DNA of 64,000 bases from Gallionella sp. (GTDB lineage Bacteria > Pseudomonadota > Gammaproteobacteria > Burkholderiales > Gallionellaceae): NCBI GenBank assembly GCA_030681375.1, contig JAUXWM010000058.1, positions 1 to 64,000 on the forward strand, given 5' to 3'. Of the stretch, positions 60,911 through 64,000 are shown in pieces. The position numbers and the translations under genes are program-made. How positions within the stretch are numbered: position 1 is the first letter of the stretch; each line of letters starts with the position of its first letter. The notes under the pieces are model-generated. The model did no database searches, was not told where the DNA came from, and saw nothing but the letters and a program-made list of their open reading frames with translations.

Positions 60911-63900
60911 ATGCTGAACAATATTGTCGATCTCTCATTGCGCTACAAGGTGCTGGTGCTGGTGGCGTTCGTGCTGGTGGTGTTGCTGGGGGTGAAAGCC
61001 TGGCGCGAAGTGCCGGTGGATGCGTTCCCCGACGTCACGCCGGTGCAGGTGAATATCTATACGGAATCCCCGGGTCTGGCCGCCGAGGATGTGGAAAAAC
61101 TGCTGACTTCTCCGGTGGAAGCCGCCATGGCGGGACTTGCCGGTGTGGAGGAAATCCGCTCGGTATCGCTATTCGGCCTCTCCTACGTGAGCGTCTATTT
61201 CAAGGACAGTATCGACATCTACTTCGCCCGCCGGCTGGTGGGCGAGAAGCTGCTCGAGGCGAAAGACCGTATTCCCCAGGGTTACGGCGAGCCCGGCTTG
61301 GGCCCGAATACTTCGGGTCTGGGACAGGTGTTCTGGTACACCATCGAAACGGCTGACAAGAAATTGTCTGAAATGGACCTGCGCACCCTGCAGGACTGGA
61401 ACGTTCGCCTAGTGCTGCGAACCGCACTGGGTGTGGATGACGTGACGTCCTGGGGCGGACAGGAAAAACAATACCAGGTGCTGATCAATCCGCAAAAGCT
61501 GATCAAATATGGCCTCAGCTTCAAGACCGTGATGGAGACCCTCACCGCCAACAACCGTCAGGTCGGCGGGCAATATCTCGATATCGGGCAGGAGCAGTAT
61601 CTGGTGCGCGGTCTCGGCCTGGTCGGCAATGTGCGGGATATCGGCAATGTGGTGTTGGCCACCCGCGAGGGGACGCCGGTCTATGTGCGCGACGTGGCTG
61701 AAGTCAAAGAGGCGCCCTCGCTACGCTCCGGCGCAGTGACCAAGGACGGCAAGGAAGTCGTGCTGGGCATGGCGTTGCAGCGCATCGGCGAGAACGCCAA
61801 AAACGTGGTGGACGCCGTGAAGACGAAGCTCAAAACCGTAGAGCAGGCGCTGCCGGCTGGCATTGTAATCAATACGGTGTACGACCGTACGGAACTGGTG
61901 GAGAAGGCGGTCCAGACCGCAGAAAATGCGCTGGTCGAAGGCTCCATCCTGGTGGTCATCATCCTGTTCCTGTTCTTGGGGGAAATCCGCTCTGCGGTGG
62001 TGGTGATCATCGCCCTGCCGCTGGCCATGCTGATCAGCTTCATCCTGATGCAGCAGTGGGGACTGTCGGCCAACCTGATGTCGCTGGCTGGCCTGGCGGT
62101 GGGGATCGGGATGATGGTGGATGGCGCCGTGGTGATGGTGGAGAACGGCTTCCGCCTGCTTTCGCACCAGGCCGGCAAGGCGGCGGTGAACAAGACGCAC
62201 GTGATCCTGGAAGCGGCGCGGGAAGTGATCAATCCGACCGCGTTCGCGATCCTGATCATCATCGTGGTGTTCCTGCCGCTGTTTTCCCTGACCGGGCTGG
62301 AAGGCAAGCTGTTCAAGCCGATGGCGCTGACCATCACTTTCGCGATGGTGGGTTCGCTGGTGCTGACCATGACGCTGGTGCCGGTCATGTCGGCGCTGAT
62401 CCTGAAGCCCAAGGAGGAGAAAGACACCTTTATAGTCAGGTGGGCGAAAAAGCTCTATCTGCCCTTGCTCGACTGGGCACTGGAGAACAAGAAAAAAGTG
62501 TTCTCCGGTGCAGGGGTGCTGCTGGTGGCGTCCGTCGCGTTGATTCCTTTCCTCGGCAAGGAATTCATGCCCACCCTGCAGGAGGGCGGCATCATGTTCC
62601 GGGTGACCAGTATCCCTTCCACTTCGCTCGACGAATCCATCCGCATCTCCGAGCGCCTCGAAGCTGCACTGAAAACCTTCCCGCAAACCACTTCGGCCAT
62701 AGCCATGATCGGGCGCGCGGAAAAGGGCGAAACCGCGGACGTGAACTACATGGAAATCCTGGTGAATCTCAAACCACGCGACCAGTGGCCCAAAGCCATT
62801 TCCTTCCCCGATCTCTCCAGGGAGATGCAGGACAAGCTGGAACAGGTCGTGCCGACCTCGGTGATTTCGGCCACCCAGCCGATCCAGATGCGCGTCGAGG
62901 AGTTGATTTCCGGGGTACGCGCCACGCTCGCGCTAAAGCTCTACGGCGAAGACCTGACTACCCTTGACCGCCTGTCCGGTGAGCTTAAGTCCGCTCTGGA
63001 GAAAGTGCCGGGCGTCGCGGATCTGTCGCTGGAAGCGAACAAAGGCAAGCCGCAGATGGTGGTCAAGGTGAACCGGGATGAGGCGGCGCGCTACGGCATC
63101 AACGCCGACGAAATCCTTGAGGTGGTGCAGGCCGGCATCGGCGGCAAGGCGGTGAGTACGCTGATCGACGGGGTCAAGCGTTTCGACATCCAGGTCTGGC
63201 TCGCGCCCGATTTCCGCAACAGCGTGGAAGCCATCAACAACATCCCGATTCGCACCCAGAGCGGCGCGCTGATTCCCCTTTCCAGAGTCGCCACGGTGGA
63301 ACTGGATGAAGGTTATTCCTTCATCCGGCGCGAACAGCTGCAACGTTACGCTGTGATCCAGATGGACGTGAAAGGGCGCGACGTGGACAGCTTCGTGAAG
63401 GAGGCAGCGGCCAGGATCAAGAGCGAAGTGAAGATTCCAGCCGGCTACTGGATCGAGTGGGGTGGCGCCTTTGAGAACCAGCAGCGCGCCATGGCCAAGC
63501 TGGCGCTGATCGTGCCGCTCACCATCGGGCTGATCTTCATCCTGTTGTATACGGCATTTAATTCGCTTACCTACGCCACGCTGATCATTGCCAACGTGCC
63601 GTTCGCCACTATCGGCGGTGTGATCGGGCTATTCATTACCGGACAATACCTGTCTGTACCATCGGCCATCGGATTTATTGCCGTATTTGGTGTTGCGATG
63701 CTGAACGGCATCGTGCTGGTGACTTTTTTAAATGATCAACGTGAACGGGGCTTGTCGGTGCGTGCAGCTGTTAAGCAAGGTGCCGCATTGCGATTAAGAC
63801 CAGTTTTGATGACGGCTTCCATCGCCATCTTCGGTCTGGTGCCGATGCTCTTGTCTTCGGGTGTGGGCGCGGAAACTCAGCGCCCGCTGGCGACGGTCGT

Positions 63901-64000
63901 GGTGGGCGGATTGTTTACCTCTACGGCGTTGACGTTGCTGCTTTTGCCGTTGATGTACGAGTGGGTGGAGACACGCCGCGAACGCAAACAAGCGAAGTAA
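60911..64000 (+). CDS. czcA: Heavy-metal RND transporter CzcA-like (divalent cations)
   Basis: The 1029-residue protein has 12 membrane segments and the HME-RND start VDAFPDVTPVQVNIYTESPG. At the three methionine positions seen in CusA it has GIMFRVTSIPSTS, DQWPKAISFPDL and RVEELISGVRA, without the methionines, so divalent metals (Zn, Co, Cd or Ni) are more likely. The relay region is LAVGIGMMVDGAVVMVENGF. The stop TAA is at 63998-64000, so the gene is complete. The czc genes look richer in GC than the T4SS region, suggesting a different origin. Confidence 0.93.
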   Translation: MLNNIVDLSLRYKVLVLVAFVLVVLLGVKAWREVPVDAFPDVTPVQVNIYTESPGLAAEDVEKLLTSPVEAAMAGLAGVEEIRSVSLFGLSYVSVYFKDSIDIYFARRLVGEKLLEAKDRIPQGYGEPGLGPNTSGLGQVFWYTIETADKKLSEMDLRTLQDWNVRLVLRTALGVDDVTSWGGQEKQYQVLINPQKLIKYGLSFKTVMETLTANNRQVGGQYLDIGQEQYLVRGLGLVGNVRDIGNVVLATREGTPVYVRDVAEVKEAPSLRSGAVTKDGKEVVLGMALQRIGENAKNVVDAVKTKLKTVEQALPAGIVINTVYDRTELVEKAVQTAENALVEGSILVVIILFLFLGEIRSAVVVIIALPLAMLISFILMQQWGLSANLMSLAGLAVGIGMMVDGAVVMVENGFRLLSHQAGKAAVNKTHVILEAAREVINPTAFAILIIIVVFLPLFSLTGLEGKLFKPMALTITFAMVGSLVLTMTLVPVMSALILKPKEEKDTFIVRWAKKLYLPLLDWALENKKKVFSGAGVLLVASVALIPFLGKEFMPTLQEGGIMFRVTSIPSTSLDESIRISERLEAALKTFPQTTSAIAMIGRAEKGETADVNYMEILVNLKPRDQWPKAISFPDLSREMQDKLEQVVPTSVISATQPIQMRVEELISGVRATLALKLYGEDLTTLDRLSGELKSALEKVPGVADLSLEANKGKPQMVVKVNRDEAARYGINADEILEVVQAGIGGKAVSTLIDGVKRFDIQVWLAPDFRNSVEAINNIPIRTQSGALIPLSRVATVELDEGYSFIRREQLQRYAVIQMDVKGRDVDSFVKEAAARIKSEVKIPAGYWIEWGGAFENQQRAMAKLALIVPLTIGLIFILLYTAFNSLTYATLIIANVPFATIGGVIGLFITGQYLSVPSAIGFIAVFGVAMLNGIVLVTFLNDQRERGLSVRAAVKQGAALRLRPVLMTASIAIFGLVPMLLSSGVGAETQRPLATVVVGGLFTSTALTLLLLPLMYEWVETRRERKQAK

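Noticed and set aside
61721..62686. Minus-strand 321-residue frame rich in His, Gln and Arg
   Set aside because: It is a shadow of czcA; composition reflects the complement of GC-rich codons.
62056..62967. Plus-strand 303-residue frame
   Set aside because: Shifted frame of czcA with Gly/Arg/Asp-rich, non-protein-like sequence.

Overview
The window looks like a chromosome segment of a betaproteobacterium. The housekeeping proteins (GreB, PII/GlnB, IMP dehydrogenase, GMP synthetase), the tRNA-His fragment and the set of metal pumps fit Nitrosomonadales or Gallionellaceae-type relatives. That placement is an inference from protein resemblance and cannot be proved from the sequence alone. The core chromosome is short (about 15.3-20.1 kb), and mobile or accessory DNA lies on both sides of it.

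Region 1 (1-14.8 kb) is the right end of a prophage. An IS3-family element (its orfA end at 1-129) cuts the first visible phage gene. Two alanine-rich, probably virion-internal proteins follow, then one 9.7-kb gene for a 3241-residue polyvalent protein with ParB-like, nuclease-like, zincin-like and phosphoribosyltransferase-like segments. A HicBA-like toxin-antitoxin pair and a P22-antirepressor-like gene lie on the minus strand. The prophage ends in a 48-bp copy of the 3' part of tRNA-His, CCA included, which is its probable attachment site.

Region 2 (15.3-20.1 kb) holds greB, glnB, guaB and guaA. A 0.54-kb cassette sits between guaB and guaA. It is a four-helix-bundle (S23/Avd-like) gene between inverted arrays of a 7-bp repeat; the arrays overlap the guaB stop, the cassette's own stop and the guaA start.

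Region 3 (20.1-42.3 kb) is an integrative element entering just downstream of guaA. It has a P4-type tyrosine integrase, AlpA, a BRO-type antirepressor and an XRE repressor. A rightward operon starts with a 49-codon ORF that ends in an ATGA overlap with a replication-initiator-like gene; that gene carries an 11-bp-phased iteron array inside its coding sequence. FlhD- and FlhC-like activators, a lytic transglycosylase and an OmpA-type lipoprotein follow. An F-type transfer cluster comes next (traA, L, E, K, B, dsbC, V, C, trbI, F, H, G). It lacks traW, traU, trbC and traN, and no relaxase or coupling protein is seen in the window. A membrane protein and VapBC converge on traG.

Region 4 (42.4-64 kb) is a metal-resistance island: a Cus-type Cu(I)/Ag(I) RND pump with CusF fused to CusB, DUF411 and DUF2231 proteins, an HD-GYP protein, a CopA-type P1B-ATPase with YHS and two metal-binding segments, YHS, DUF2933 and methyltransferase accessories, and finally a complete CzcICBA-like operon ending at base 64000. 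No right-hand attachment site is visible, so whether the metal genes are cargo of the region 3 element remains open.
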